A stretch of 51,519 nucleotides of DNA from Myxococcota bacterium (lineage in GTDB: Bacteria > Myxococcota_A > Polyangia > Polyangiales > Houyiibacteriaceae): positions 1 to 51,519 of the forward strand of contig JANQQS010000090.1 of NCBI GenBank assembly GCA_028284955.1, given 5' to 3'. The position numbers were made by a program, and so were the translations under genes. Shown here one piece after another: positions 8,084 to 16,980 of this stretch (positions are counted from its first letter, which is position 1; every line of letters begins with the position of its first letter). Under the pieces are notes generated by a model. It saw only the letters and a list, made by a program, of their open reading frames with translations. It did no database searches and was not told the DNA's origin.

Positions 8084-11000
8084 GTGTCGAACCTGGACGC
8101 CCGGCTGCTTCGTTTCCGGACCGATCCGGGCAGCGAGGACGCGCAGAGCCTGGCCGCTACGCTGGTGGATTCCGCGCGCGGCTCCGAAGCGCTCGAGGTC
8201 GTCAACTCGAAACTGGCTGAAGATCCTGCGGACGCGACGTTGTGGGTCGTTGCCGGGCGGGCCTGGATGCAAGAGGGAGACCTCGTGCGCGCCCAACAGT
8301 CGTTCCTGCGGGCCGCGCGCTTGACGCCTCAGAGCGGCTTACCCCTCCGCTGGCTCGGAGAGCTTCTGCTCAAGCGCGGAGATCCGCAGCGCGCCGCGAA
8401 AATACTGGAAAAAGCGGTGGCGATGGCGCCCGACGATGCCGACACCGCGAGGTTGCTCCAGCGCGCGCATCGGCTGTCGCGCATCGCCCAAAGCGCAGAT
8501 GCTTCGGACGTCTCTTCGGCGCCTATTGAAGGGGTACGGACCACCATTCGCTTGGACGACGCGGATGATTCAGTACCCACCACAAAACTTGCGTCCGCTC
8601 GGCCAGCTTCTTCGGATCTCGAAAGCGTGCCCACGACGATCCACCTCGGGGGCGACCCGCACACTCACGCGGACTCAGGTGATTCCGTCTCGTTCGAAGG
8701 TGATCTGGAACATTCGCCAACCACGATTCATCTGGGTGATAGCGCGAGGTTCGAAGACTTGGGCACCGACGACGAGGAAGCCGAGACGGTGATTCGGGCG
8801 GACGTTTCGGCGGTACTCGCGGACATTTCGCGGAAGGACGGGAAGACTCCTCGGACCAGCGCGCCCCCCAACCTGCCCAGACCGGCCGCCACTGCGTACA
8901 GCAGCCTGTTTCCACCGGAATCCTCTCCTGAAGCTCGTTCGGTGCGCCCCGGTCCATCGAAACGTGCCGGTCCGCCAATAAGTGCCGGTCCGCCAATAAG
9001 TGCCAGTCCATCAAAAACCGTATCGTACTCGGAGCCGAAGGCGATTCCGCGGGCGATGGACACGCCCACCACCCCAGACTCCGAAGTCTCTCTTGGACCA
9101 TCGCTGACTTCCGTGGAACGTCCCGCCGGCAAACGAGCAGCCACGCGGTCTTCGGGAGACGCCCGGCGGGGAGGCGCGGATTCTTCCGATGCGGACTGGA
9201 ATCTCGGCGACGAAATACAGACGCGACCGGATGCGCCGCACGCGGCCAAGGGCCATTCCGGCCGCGAACACGTAGACGCGATCCTAGGTTCGCTTCGTGC
9301 CCAGAACATGTTTGAGCCGCCCACCGTAGCGGCCGACGAATGGGCCATCGAGAAGCTCGTTCGGCGTCCTGGAACGCGGGTCCGCAATGCGCTGATTGGG
9401 TTGTGGGTGGGCGCGGCGGTGGTCGCCGGAGGCGCATATGTTGGATGGTCGCAGTGGGTGGCCCATCGGCAACGTCGTTCGGCAGAGCTGGTGGTTCAGG
9501 CTCGGGTGCGCGCGCTCTCTGGGGACCATGAAGATTTGGTAGAAGCAGAGCGAGAACTGCGGCTCGCTCGGGATATGCACCCCACCAGCGCGGATGCCCA
9601 GACGGTGCTGCTCTTGGTGCATGCTCAGCGGGCGCTGGAAGACGGGGCGTTCGATCCCGGGTTTTTGCGACCGACCATCGAGCGCGCGGAACGCGTTGAG
9701 GTAGCGCCGGGGCATGTCGCGGCGGCACGTTCGGTGTTGGCCATGGCAGCTGGCGACCGTCCGGGAGCCAACGATCATTTGAAGACTGCTCTGGAAAAGC
9801 GCTCTAAGGACGCGTTTGTGCTCTACATCGCCGGGCGAGTCGCCCAGCGTGGGGGCCGAGACGATGCGATTTCTCTGTTTCGGCGGTCGCTCAAGCAAGA
9901 GCAAAAGCTCAATGCCGCCAGTTTGGCGCTTTCCGAGGCGCTCTGGGAGCAGGGGCACGCCGACGAAGCGCGCACGATTGTCGATGGGCTCTTGAAAAGA
10001 GATCGCGACCATTTGCGAGGAAGCCTTTGGAAGGCGTTCCTGTCCGCCGACGAAGTCGAGCCGGATATTGGAATGCGCACGCTCGAGACGCTCAACGAAC
10101 GCTTGGAGGTTGGCGCTCCGACCGATCAGGTTTTGGCGCACCTAACTCAAGCGAGATTACTACGGCGGCAGGGCGCCTCGGAAGGTTCGAAAGATCAAGT
10201 CCGGCAAGCCGCGAAAGTCGGCGCGACGGAGCCTCGAGTGCTGGCGTTGCTCGCATCGGAGGCCCGATCGCTCGGTCAGCTTACCCGCGCCCAGACCGCG
10301 GCAAGCTCGGCGGTATCCGCCGCGCCGGGAAATCCGGAGTATCGAAAACTGTTGGCGGAAGTGCTGATCGCCCGGGGTTACGGCGCGCGGGCGCTTCGCG
10401 TGGTCGGCGCGCTCTCCGACAAAGACCCTGACGTTTTGCGATTGAGCGCATACGCGGCGCTGCTCGTTGGCGGCCACGATGCGCTTCACGCCACGAAATC
10501 TGCGCTGGACGGATTTGTCGCCGACGCCGAGGAGCCGAGCGTAGAAATCCAAGCTTTGCGCATTCGCACGATGCTTGAATTGGGCAATCGCCAAGAAAGC
10601 CTTCGGCAGGCCAAGGCTCTCGTGCGCCATTCCCGAGACGATCCTCACGCTGCGCGGGCCCTTATCGAAGCCGCGCTCGCGGCGCGCGACCCTCGGCTGG
10701 CAATGGAAACGATTCGCAAGCTCCTTCGCTCGAGTCCCGACGAACCGGACGCCCATTTCTTGCTCGGTCGCGCCTATCGCATGGCTGGCGACGCGAAGCG
10801 CGCTCAAAACTCGCTTCGTCAGGCCATCAAACTCAACCCGAACCACACCAAGGCGCGGGTGGCGCTTGGTTATCTGCTGCTCGACAGCGGTCAGTACGGG
10901 CAGGCGGATCAATTGTACCAGTCGATCGCGCAGACCCGTGGCACGGCATCAGGGGCGTCGACGGTTGCGCTCGGTCGTTTTGGACGAATCGATGCGTTGC

Positions 11001-11650
11001 TCGGCTTGGGAAAGGTCGAAGACGCGGTGATGCAGTTTAACGCGTTGCGGCCCGCGGATCGCAATACTCGCACCGCGCGCATTGCCGCCACGAGAATCGC
11101 GCTCGCGTCCGGGAAACCCAGTCGGGCGGCGGCGACGTTGCGGGCGGACGCCGCGCGAGAGGATGCAAGCGCGGACGTGATCGCGCTATTCGGCGACGCG
11201 CTGTATGCCGGCGGGGAGAACGCGGCAGCTGGGGCGCAGTACGCGTTGGCATTAGAACGAGACGGAGGTCATCCCGAGAGTTTGATCGGGCGCGCCAAGT
11301 TCCAGCTTCGCGCACGGCAACCCAAAGAAGCGCTCGCTGCCCTCGAGCGCGCGGAGGCATCTCTACAAAAACGTATTCGGCCTCCCGCGATGCTCGCGCA
11401 GATTCTTACGTTGCGGGGTCGCGCGCTTATTGATCGTGGCGGAAACCACATGGATGGCGCGCGCACAGCGCTCCGGCGCGCGACCAAGATAGATAGCGCC
11501 CCCGCGGAGTCGTGGTTTTATCTCGGGGAATCGCTCGCCGGGGCCAACGCGCCGGAAGCGCGATCCGCGTACGAACGCTATCTGACGTTGGCTCCGACCG
11601 GCCCGTTTGCTGCGCGCGCCAAACGCGCGGTGCGCCGCGAAGGTCGATAG
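8084..11650 (+). CDS. Large TPR-repeat membrane protein
   Basis: The 1188-residue protein starts at a GTG. Residues 1-135 hold an N-terminal TPR block. A linker (about 140-400) is rich in Ser, Pro and Asp and carries four related motifs: TTIRLDD, PTTIHLGGD, PTTIHLGD and ETVIRAD. One membrane segment follows at about 434-455 (ALIGLWVGAAVVAGGAYVGW). The remaining 730 residues are continuous TPR helices, for example DEPDAHFLLGRAYRMAGDAKRA, presumably in the periplasm. TPR arrays usually act as protein scaffolds. The TTIxL motifs may be phosphothreonine sites read by FHA domains such as those at 19157 (inference). The gene is divergent from the lipoprotein at 8025 and may lead the following operon. 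Confidence 0.85.
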   Translation: MSNLDARLLRFRTDPGSEDAQSLAATLVDSARGSEALEVVNSKLAEDPADATLWVVAGRAWMQEGDLVRAQQSFLRAARLTPQSGLPLRWLGELLLKRGDPQRAAKILEKAVAMAPDDADTARLLQRAHRLSRIAQSADASDVSSAPIEGVRTTIRLDDADDSVPTTKLASARPASSDLESVPTTIHLGGDPHTHADSGDSVSFEGDLEHSPTTIHLGDSARFEDLGTDDEEAETVIRADVSAVLADISRKDGKTPRTSAPPNLPRPAATAYSSLFPPESSPEARSVRPGPSKRAGPPISAGPPISASPSKTVSYSEPKAIPRAMDTPTTPDSEVSLGPSLTSVERPAGKRAATRSSGDARRGGADSSDADWNLGDEIQTRPDAPHAAKGHSGREHVDAILGSLRAQNMFEPPTVAADEWAIEKLVRRPGTRVRNALIGLWVGAAVVAGGAYVGWSQWVAHRQRRSAELVVQARVRALSGDHEDLVEAERELRLARDMHPTSADAQTVLLLVHAQRALEDGAFDPGFLRPTIERAERVEVAPGHVAAARSVLAMAAGDRPGANDHLKTALEKRSKDAFVLYIAGRVAQRGGRDDAISLFRRSLKQEQKLNAASLALSEALWEQGHADEARTIVDGLLKRDRDHLRGSLWKAFLSADEVEPDIGMRTLETLNERLEVGAPTDQVLAHLTQARLLRRQGASEGSKDQVRQAAKVGATEPRVLALLASEARSLGQLTRAQTAASSAVSAAPGNPEYRKLLAEVLIARGYGARALRVVGALSDKDPDVLRLSAYAALLVGGHDALHATKSALDGFVADAEEPSVEIQALRIRTMLELGNRQESLRQAKALVRHSRDDPHAARALIEAALAARDPRLAMETIRKLLRSSPDEPDAHFLLGRAYRMAGDAKRAQNSLRQAIKLNPNHTKARVALGYLLLDSGQYGQADQLYQSIAQTRGTASGASTVALGRFGRIDALLGLGKVEDAVMQFNALRPADRNTRTARIAATRIALASGKPSRAAATLRADAAREDASADVIALFGDALYAGGENAAAGAQYALALERDGGHPESLIGRAKFQLRARQPKEALAALERAEASLQKRIRPPAMLAQILTLRGRALIDRGGNHMDGARTALRRATKIDSAPAESWFYLGESLAGANAPEARSAYERYLTLAPTGPFAARAKRAVRREGR
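8964..9017 (+). repeat. Three tandem 18-bp units inside the TPR gene linker
   Basis: GTGCCGGTCCGCCAATAA is repeated exactly at 8964-8981 and 8982-8999, and a diverged copy follows at 9000-9017. In frame it encodes AGPPIS twice and then ASPSKT, in the disordered linker before the membrane segment. It looks like a recent slippage duplication. Confidence 0.85.
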
Positions 11651-11693
11651 CGAAGCGCAAGGGCAGCGAGATCACGATGAGGAAGCGGTAAGC

Positions 11694-12851
11694 ATGGATA
11701 CAAAACTAACCGAAGAGCAGGAGCTGATTCGCAGCATGGCGCGTGACTTCGCGCAGCGCGAGGTAGAACCCCTTGCCAAAGAGCTCGATCAAAAAGGCCG
11801 CTGGCCGAATGAACTGGTGGCTCGTCTCGGAGAGTTGGGGCTTATGGGTGTTGCTGTTCCCAGCGAACATGGCGGCGCCGGAGCCGATACGCTTAGCTAC
11901 GCGCTCGCACTCGAGGAGATTGCCCGAGCATGTGCGTCCACCGCGGTGATTATGTCGGTCAACAACTCGCTGGTGTGTGACCCACTGCTCCGTTTCGGAA
12001 ACGAAGGCCAACAAAAGGAGTTTCTCGCCCCGCTGGCAGCAGGGAAAAAGTTGGGCTGTTTTGGTCTGACGGAACCTTCGAGTGGGTCTGATGCCTCGTC
12101 GATGGCAACCGCGGCAGAGCGCGATGGTGCTTCGTGGGTGCTCAATGGCTCAAAAAACTGGATCACCAATGGGCCTGCAGCCGATGTGATTCTCGTATTT
12201 TGTGCGACGGATCGCAGCCTTGGGTCACGCGGTGTTACGGCGTTCATCGTTCCTACGGACGCTCCCGGATTCAAGGCGGAGACGCCGGACGAGAAATTAG
12301 GGATTCATGCGGCGCATTCATGCACGGTGTTTTTCGAAAACTGCAAAATCCCCGATTCGCTCCGCCTCGGCGAAGAAAACCAGGGCTTCAAAATCGCGAT
12401 GAACGCGCTCGACGGAGGGCGCATCGGGATTGCGAGCCAAGCCCTCGGCATCGCCCGGGCGGCGTACGAGAAAGCTCTCGCGTACAGCAAGGAACGGAAA
12501 TCGTTTGGAAAGCCGCTCGCCGAGAAGCAAGCGATTCAGTTCAAGATCGCAGATATGGCCACGGATTTGGAGGCTGCGCGATTGTTGGTGTGGCAGGCCG
12601 CGTTCCGAAAAGACGCCGCAAAAACCGACTCATCGATTCGGCACACCCGCGAGTCTGCAATGGCCAAGCTCGTTGCGTCGGAGATGGCCCATCGCGTCAC
12701 GCATCAAGCGCTGCAGATTCACGGAGGTTACGGATACTCTAAGGAATACGATCTCGAGCGGCACGTGCGAGATGCCCGCATCACAGAGATCTACGAAGGC
12801 ACCAGCGAGATCATGCGCATCGTGATCGCAGCGCAAGAGCTACGCAAATAG
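11694..12851 (+). CDS. Acyl-CoA dehydrogenase (short-chain/butyryl-CoA type)
   Basis: The 385-residue FAD flavoenzyme oxidises acyl-CoA to trans-2-enoyl-CoA. The ATG at 11694 has GAGGAAG in front of it; the frame is open further upstream, but that part has no homology-like features and overlaps the TPR gene. Family motifs are GCFGLTEPSSGSDASS (FAD and substrate loop), the GGRIGIASQALGIARAA helix, QIHGGYGYSKEYDLER and YEGTSEIMR. The catalytic base is Glu368 in YEGTSEI, the position used in short-chain dehydrogenases. No other beta-oxidation gene and no electron-transfer flavoprotein gene is adjacent, so the exact substrate stays open. Confidence 0.94.
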   Translation: MDTKLTEEQELIRSMARDFAQREVEPLAKELDQKGRWPNELVARLGELGLMGVAVPSEHGGAGADTLSYALALEEIARACASTAVIMSVNNSLVCDPLLRFGNEGQQKEFLAPLAAGKKLGCFGLTEPSSGSDASSMATAAERDGASWVLNGSKNWITNGPAADVILVFCATDRSLGSRGVTAFIVPTDAPGFKAETPDEKLGIHAAHSCTVFFENCKIPDSLRLGEENQGFKIAMNALDGGRIGIASQALGIARAAYEKALAYSKERKSFGKPLAEKQAIQFKIADMATDLEAARLLVWQAAFRKDAAKTDSSIRHTRESAMAKLVASEMAHRVTHQALQIHGGYGYSKEYDLERHVRDARITEIYEGTSEIMRIVIAAQELRK

Positions 12852-12887
12852 TCGCGGATGTTTTCTGAGGGAACGGGGAGGTTTTCT

Positions 12888-13649
12888 GTGAGAACGCGCA
12901 GATTTGCGGACGAGGGATTCGGCGTTGCGTTGGGTTCGATAGGCGTCCTCATCGTGGTCGCGACGGGTTCCGCGGCATGTGGGGGGTCGGCTCATACGGA
13001 ACAGCGCGAACCCACCGCACCGGCTTCAGTCAACGCCAGGGCGTCGGCCCCACGGCAGGACGACGGGATGCGGGTAGAGGGCTTGTCGGGGACGATTTCG
13101 GAGCGGGCCGTCCACGAAGGCATTCAGACACGCATGACCGACTTTATGAAATGTGTGTCAAAAGGCTACCGGCGTATTGATATGCTCGGCGGGAGCATCG
13201 AGTTGGCGTTTCGGGTTCGTCTGGATGGTTCGGTAGCGTGGGCATTTCCCAAGTCGTCCGATGTCGGTGATCGAGAGACAGAGCGATGCGTGGTGGATGT
13301 CGCTCGACGAGTCGTATTCGTGCGACCCCAGGGGGGCGAGGCAGAATTTACGCATCCTCTTTCGTTCGATCCCTTGGACGACGTACGGCCTCCCGTGCAG
13401 TGGTCGGCGGTTCGGCTAGAGGAAGTGATCGCCGAACGGTCGGATGAGGTCGCTTCGGCGTGTGGGCACGGGGAGTTTGTCGTCACGAGCTACGTCGACC
13501 GCGGTGGTCGCGTGCTCGGGGCAGGGGCCGCCACAACAGACGACGCGGCGGCGTCGAAGCTCGATTGCGTCGTGCGATCAGTACACGAGTGGACCATGCC
13601 TGATCCGGGCTCGTATCCGGCCAAGGTCACGTTCGCTCTATCTCTTTAG
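12888..13649 (+). CDS. Probable lipoprotein, AgmX/PglI C-terminal-like
   Basis: I place the start at the GTG at 12888 because GGGGAGG lies just before it and it gives a clean lipoprotein leader ending in GSAAC; an ATG at 12858 is the alternative. The product is 253 residues. A low-complexity linker (AHTEQREPTAPASVNARASAP) precedes a domain with FMKCVSKGYRR, ELAFRVRLDGSVAWAF and TERCVVDVARRVVF. That Cys-strand-GxV-ErC pattern is typical of AgmX/PglI-like proteins of myxobacteria, which resemble TonB C-terminal domains. A second, degenerate copy may follow (SACGHGEF, KLDCVVRSVHEW). A short direct repeat (GTTTTCTG twice) surrounds the ribosome site. Confidence 0.75.
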   Translation: MRTRRFADEGFGVALGSIGVLIVVATGSAACGGSAHTEQREPTAPASVNARASAPRQDDGMRVEGLSGTISERAVHEGIQTRMTDFMKCVSKGYRRIDMLGGSIELAFRVRLDGSVAWAFPKSSDVGDRETERCVVDVARRVVFVRPQGGEAEFTHPLSFDPLDDVRPPVQWSAVRLEEVIAERSDEVASACGHGEFVVTSYVDRGGRVLGAGAATTDDAAASKLDCVVRSVHEWTMPDPGSYPAKVTFALSL

Positions 13650-13807
13650 TTTCAGCTTCGGTTCGGAATTAGGTGGCGTTTTTTTGACGTCTACAGCGGT
13701 CTGTAGGATGCAAGAGATTCGTCTCTGGACTGCGCCGCGTTTCAGGATTGCGCTGCGGTGAGAGACGGGAAGATCAACTGGATGCGCCGCTGCGCTGGAG
13801 GTTTGGG

Positions 13808-14050
13808 ATGCCGGTACAAGAACTCAAGTCTACACTCCGAGAGTTGCTCCGCGATGTACTTCGCGCTCGTTTCGATGGTGTGCAGTACTCGAGGTTTGCC
13901 CGGATGCACGGCTATGCGGACGGCTACATGCGCGCGATGCTTGATGCAGGCCTTGTGGCTCGCACCGAGTTGCTTGACCTCGTTGGCGATGAGCGACATC
14001 GATTTATCCAGGCCAGCAGCGCTTCGCCCGAGTCGGTAAGCGTATCGTAG
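13808..14050 (+). CDS. 80-residue helical protein, unknown function
   Basis: The ATG at 13808 is preceded by GGAGG at good spacing, which is why I accept this short frame. The product starts MPVQELKSTLRELLRDVL and continues with FARMHGYADGYMRAML and ELLDLVGDERHRFIQ, all likely amphipathic helices, with no signal peptide or membrane segment. The 158 bp before it hold two small hairpins (13691-13706 and 13713-13726) and a run of seven T, but nothing I can call a promoter. I do not recognise the family. Confidence 0.65.
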   Translation: MPVQELKSTLRELLRDVLRARFDGVQYSRFARMHGYADGYMRAMLDAGLVARTELLDLVGDERHRFIQASSASPESVSVS

Positions 14051-14118
14051 ACCTGTTGCGTTCGCTCTCTGGCCGGCTGGCGAGGAATGGTCGGCTGGCG
14101 AACGAACGACGGCAGAGA

Positions 14119-15060
14119 CTACTCGGCGATCTCTACTCCGTGCGCGCTGAAACCGGCGTTCATGGCCCATGCGTTACAGTCCGTCATCGGGTCGCAGTCT
14201 AGTCGGCAGCCGGCTTCGTCGCATAGAGCGTCCGGCGGCGACATCCACTCCGACCGGTCGATATCGGTACAGAGCTGCGGAAAGTTGAGCGGGAAACCCG
14301 CGAGCATCGCGCAGAAATCCACGTTGATGAGCGGGCCGACGACGAGTTGCCGGCCTACCGAATCTTCAACCGTGATGTATGTTCGTAGCACCGCAGACTC
14401 GGTGGAGTACGCAAATCGGCTCTCGCGCGTGCCCACGCAAGTTCGATCCTCGGTCATGCTCATCTCAACAATTTCGAATTCGCGCAGTGGCAGTTCGAAA
14501 GAAAGCGATCCGTCGGCGTTGAACGCTGGGATGAAGACAGTTTGTTCGGCGGGCGTGGTGCGAAGCGTTTCGTCTGCGATGGTTCCGCGGACGGTGACCG
14601 CGTTCCAGCGCTCCGAGTCGCCGGAGTCTGTGGGAGCTACGCCTTCGACGAACGCAAAGTGATCATTCGCGTCGAGCTCTGCATGACCCAAGCGAACGGC
14701 GACGTCGGCCTCGGTCTCCGCGTCGACGTCCATGACCAGCACCATTCGCTCTTCGTCGATAAACGACCGAACCACGTCCACAATGAGCTGCATGCTGAGC
14801 ACGGGGGGCGAGGCCACCGACAGCTCGGTGAGTCGAAACTCGGGGGCGCCCAAGCGATCCGCGTTGGAGACACGCGCGCAACATGGGCCCGAAAGCTCGC
14901 TGGCTCGTCGGATATTGTCGCCCGAAGGGCAGTTGTCTTGCGCCACGCCGGCGTCGCGTTCCGTGGCGGCGTCAGGGGTCGGTTCGCCCCCTCCGCCCCC
15001 GCAGCCCGCGATGTAGGTTCCCGCGGCGAGAACAAACCCCCTCAACGTTTTGAAAGTCAC
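14119..15060 (-). CDS. Secreted lipoprotein, unknown function
   Basis: The 313-residue product begins MTFKTLRGFVLAAGTYIAGC, a standard lipoprotein leader with Cys20, followed by a Gly/Asp/Ala linker (GGGGEPTPDAATERDAG). The body is beta-rich and acidic, with several Cys (CCARV, DRTCVG, CDEAGCRLDCDPMTDCNAW) that suggest an extracytoplasmic disulfide-bonded domain. I do not recognise the fold. The start lies 10 bp after the PfkB kinase stop on the same strand, so it is likely the last gene of the minus-strand operon. Confidence 0.8.
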   Translation of the reverse strand: MTFKTLRGFVLAAGTYIAGCGGGGGEPTPDAATERDAGVAQDNCPSGDNIRRASELSGPCCARVSNADRLGAPEFRLTELSVASPPVLSMQLIVDVVRSFIDEERMVLVMDVDAETEADVAVRLGHAELDANDHFAFVEGVAPTDSGDSERWNAVTVRGTIADETLRTTPAEQTVFIPAFNADGSLSFELPLREFEIVEMSMTEDRTCVGTRESRFAYSTESAVLRTYITVEDSVGRQLVVGPLINVDFCAMLAGFPLNFPQLCTDIDRSEWMSPPDALCDEAGCRLDCDPMTDCNAWAMNAGFSAHGVEIAE

Positions 15061-15070
15061 CGACTACAGT

Positions 15071-15982
15071 CTAACCGAACCGAACGAGCTCACGAAACCG
15101 TTCCGTCCGCGCTTTGATTTCCTCAGATGTCAGACGGAACAGTCGTTCGGGTCCGATACCTTCGACGCAGAACGACGCCATGACGGATCCCGCGACCACC
15201 GCGCTGCGCATCGATTCGGTGTTGACGTCGCTCGCGGTGCAGAGCGAGCCCAGGAATCCGCCCGCGAAGCTGTCTCCCGCGCCAGTTGGGTCGCGAACTT
15301 CGTCGAGCGGATAGGCTGGCGCGTTAAACGCGTCGGCTTCGTCGACGAAGAGCATGGCGCCATATTCGCCTTGTTTGATGATCACATGGCGCGGTCCCAG
15401 GCCGAGCAGCGTTTGGGCGACGTGTTTGATGTGGTGGCGCTGCGCAAGCTGCCTCGCTTCCTCCTCGTTGATGACGAGCACGTCGATTCGGCGAAGGAGC
15501 TTTTTCAGCTCAGGCAGCTTGCTGTCGATCCAGAAGTTCATGGTGTCGGCGACGACGAGCTTCGGGCGGTCGACTTGGTCGAGCACCGAGAGCTGTAGCT
15601 CTGGGTCGATGTTTCCGAGCATGACAAAGGGCGCGTCGCGGAAATCGTCGGGAATTTTCGGGCGAAAATCCGCGAACACGTTCAACTCGGTTTTGAGGGT
15701 TTCGCGCGAGGTCAAGTCGTCTGAGTAGCGACCTTCCCAGTGGAACGTGTCGCCGGGGGCTACTTCAAGGCCTCCGAGGTCGATTCTGCGCTGGCGGAGT
15801 GACTCCACGACCTCGTCGGGAAAATCGCGTCCCACAACCCCCACGAGTTTGGGCTGGGCAAAAAACGATCCGCAGAGAGACGCGTATACCGCAGAGCCGC
15901 CGAGCACTCGGCGGTGGGTGCCGAGGGCGTTGTGAAGGGTATCGAAAGCGGTCGAACCCACGACCAACATAGAAGACATCAT
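15071..15982 (-). CDS. PfkB-family carbohydrate/nucleoside kinase
   Basis: The product is about 303 residues from the ATG at 15982 (AAGGAAA lies just upstream; ATG 15979 is equally possible). PfkB motifs are VLGGSAVYASLCGSFF (substrate side, near the N terminus) and the C-terminal DPTGAGDSFAGGFLGSL, which holds the catalytic Asp and anion hole. The substrate cannot be read from sequence. It follows mtnP by 45 bp, so adenosine, methylthioribose or a ribose phosphate made by the phosphorylase are natural candidates (inference). A direct 18-bp duplication fills the gap. Confidence 0.88.
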   Translation of the reverse strand: MMSSMLVVGSTAFDTLHNALGTHRRVLGGSAVYASLCGSFFAQPKLVGVVGRDFPDEVVESLRQRRIDLGGLEVAPGDTFHWEGRYSDDLTSRETLKTELNVFADFRPKIPDDFRDAPFVMLGNIDPELQLSVLDQVDRPKLVVADTMNFWIDSKLPELKKLLRRIDVLVINEEEARQLAQRHHIKHVAQTLLGLGPRHVIIKQGEYGAMLFVDEADAFNAPAYPLDEVRDPTGAGDSFAGGFLGSLCTASDVNTESMRSAVVAGSVMASFCVEGIGPERLFRLTSEEIKARTERFRELVRFG

Positions 15983-15991
15983 GCGGTTTCC

Positions 15992-16027
15992 TTGGTGAGC
16001 AAGAGACAATTGGTGAGCAAGAGACAA
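15992..16027. repeat. Tandem 18-bp duplication between mtnP and the kinase gene
   Basis: TTGGTGAGCAAGAGACAA is present twice without a gap (15992-16009 and 16010-16027). It ends exactly where the mtnP stop codon begins and lies in the leader of the PfkB gene. It is a perfect duplication, so probably recent. Confidence 0.9.
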
Positions 16028-16939
16028 TCAGGGAGCGGATGGCTCGTGAGAGGGGAGATAGCGTGCGATGAGGGGTTGAAGTTTTTCTCGGGCGGCGCTG
16101 TCGATGCGCTCTGGCGGGGTGAGGAGGGCGGTTTTGAGTGCGCTGGCGGCCGGGCTTTCGCTTGGGTCGGGAACGCCGCGTGCCACGTGAACGAGCGCTT
16201 TTTTGGCGAGCGCAACGTTGTCGCTCATGACCTGGAGTACCGCTTCCACGGACACGCTTTCTTCGTCTTGATGCCAGCAGTCATAGTCGGTTGCGAGCGC
16301 CAACGTGGCGTAGGGAAGTTCTGCTTCACGCGCGAGCCGGGCCTCCGGCAAACCGGTCATGCCGATGACATCTACGCCCCAGCTTCGGAACAACATCGAT
16401 TCCGCGCGGGTCGAAAACTGCGGGCCTTCGATGCATACGTAGGTGCCGCCTCGATGCACGGTGGCTCCCGCTTCGCTTGCCGCTCGGGCCAGACACTCAG
16501 ACAACGCAGCGTCGACGGGTTCGGCAAACTCTACGTGTGCCACCACACCAGCATCGTCAAAAAAAGTAGTGGGGCGGCTTCGCGTTCGGTCAATAAACTG
16601 GTCCACGATAACCACGTCTCGGGGGCGAATCTCTTCCTTCATCGAACCGACCGCGGAGACGCTGATCACCTGTTCGGCGCCCAGCTGCTTGAGCGCCAGC
16701 ACGTTCGCCCGATAGTTCACTCGGTGAGGAGGGATGCGATGTCCGCGACCGTGTCGGGGCAGGAACAGAAACCGCGTGGAGCCGAGTTCGCCAGCCGTGA
16801 CCTTGTCCGACGGCGCGCCGAAAGGGGTGGTGAGCTCCACCTCTTCGACGTTCGACAACCCTTCCAGAGCGTACAGGCCGCTTCCGCCAATGACTCCGAC
16901 GGTATGCCGATACGGGGATGTCGAACCATGCTGATTCAC
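16028..16939 (-). CDS. mtnP: S-methyl-5'-thioadenosine phosphorylase
   Basis: The 303-residue protein belongs to the MTAP/PNP-2 family that splits methylthioadenosine with phosphate to adenine and methylthioribose 1-phosphate. Seen: VGVIGGSGLYALEGL at the N terminus, LPRHGRGHRIPPHRVNYRAN (phosphate site), SAVGSMKEEIRPRDVVI, YVCIEGPQFSTRAE and VIGMTGLPEARLAREAELPY (purine site). It works in salvage of the polyamine or quorum-signal by-product; adenosine or inosine specificity is possible in bacterial members. It is 41 bp after the PDZ gene and before a PfkB kinase. Confidence 0.95.
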   Translation of the reverse strand: MNQHGSTSPYRHTVGVIGGSGLYALEGLSNVEEVELTTPFGAPSDKVTAGELGSTRFLFLPRHGRGHRIPPHRVNYRANVLALKQLGAEQVISVSAVGSMKEEIRPRDVVIVDQFIDRTRSRPTTFFDDAGVVAHVEFAEPVDAALSECLARAASEAGATVHRGGTYVCIEGPQFSTRAESMLFRSWGVDVIGMTGLPEARLAREAELPYATLALATDYDCWHQDEESVSVEAVLQVMSDNVALAKKALVHVARGVPDPSESPAASALKTALLTPPERIDSAAREKLQPLIARYLPSHEPSAP

Positions 16940-16980
16940 GGCGGGTGCTCTATCACGGGTCTGGCATGGCGTCGACGACT

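Noticed and set aside
13691-13706. CTACAG-CGGT-CTGTAG hairpin as a terminator
   Set aside because: The T run lies before, not after, the stem on the plus strand, and no T run follows on the minus strand.
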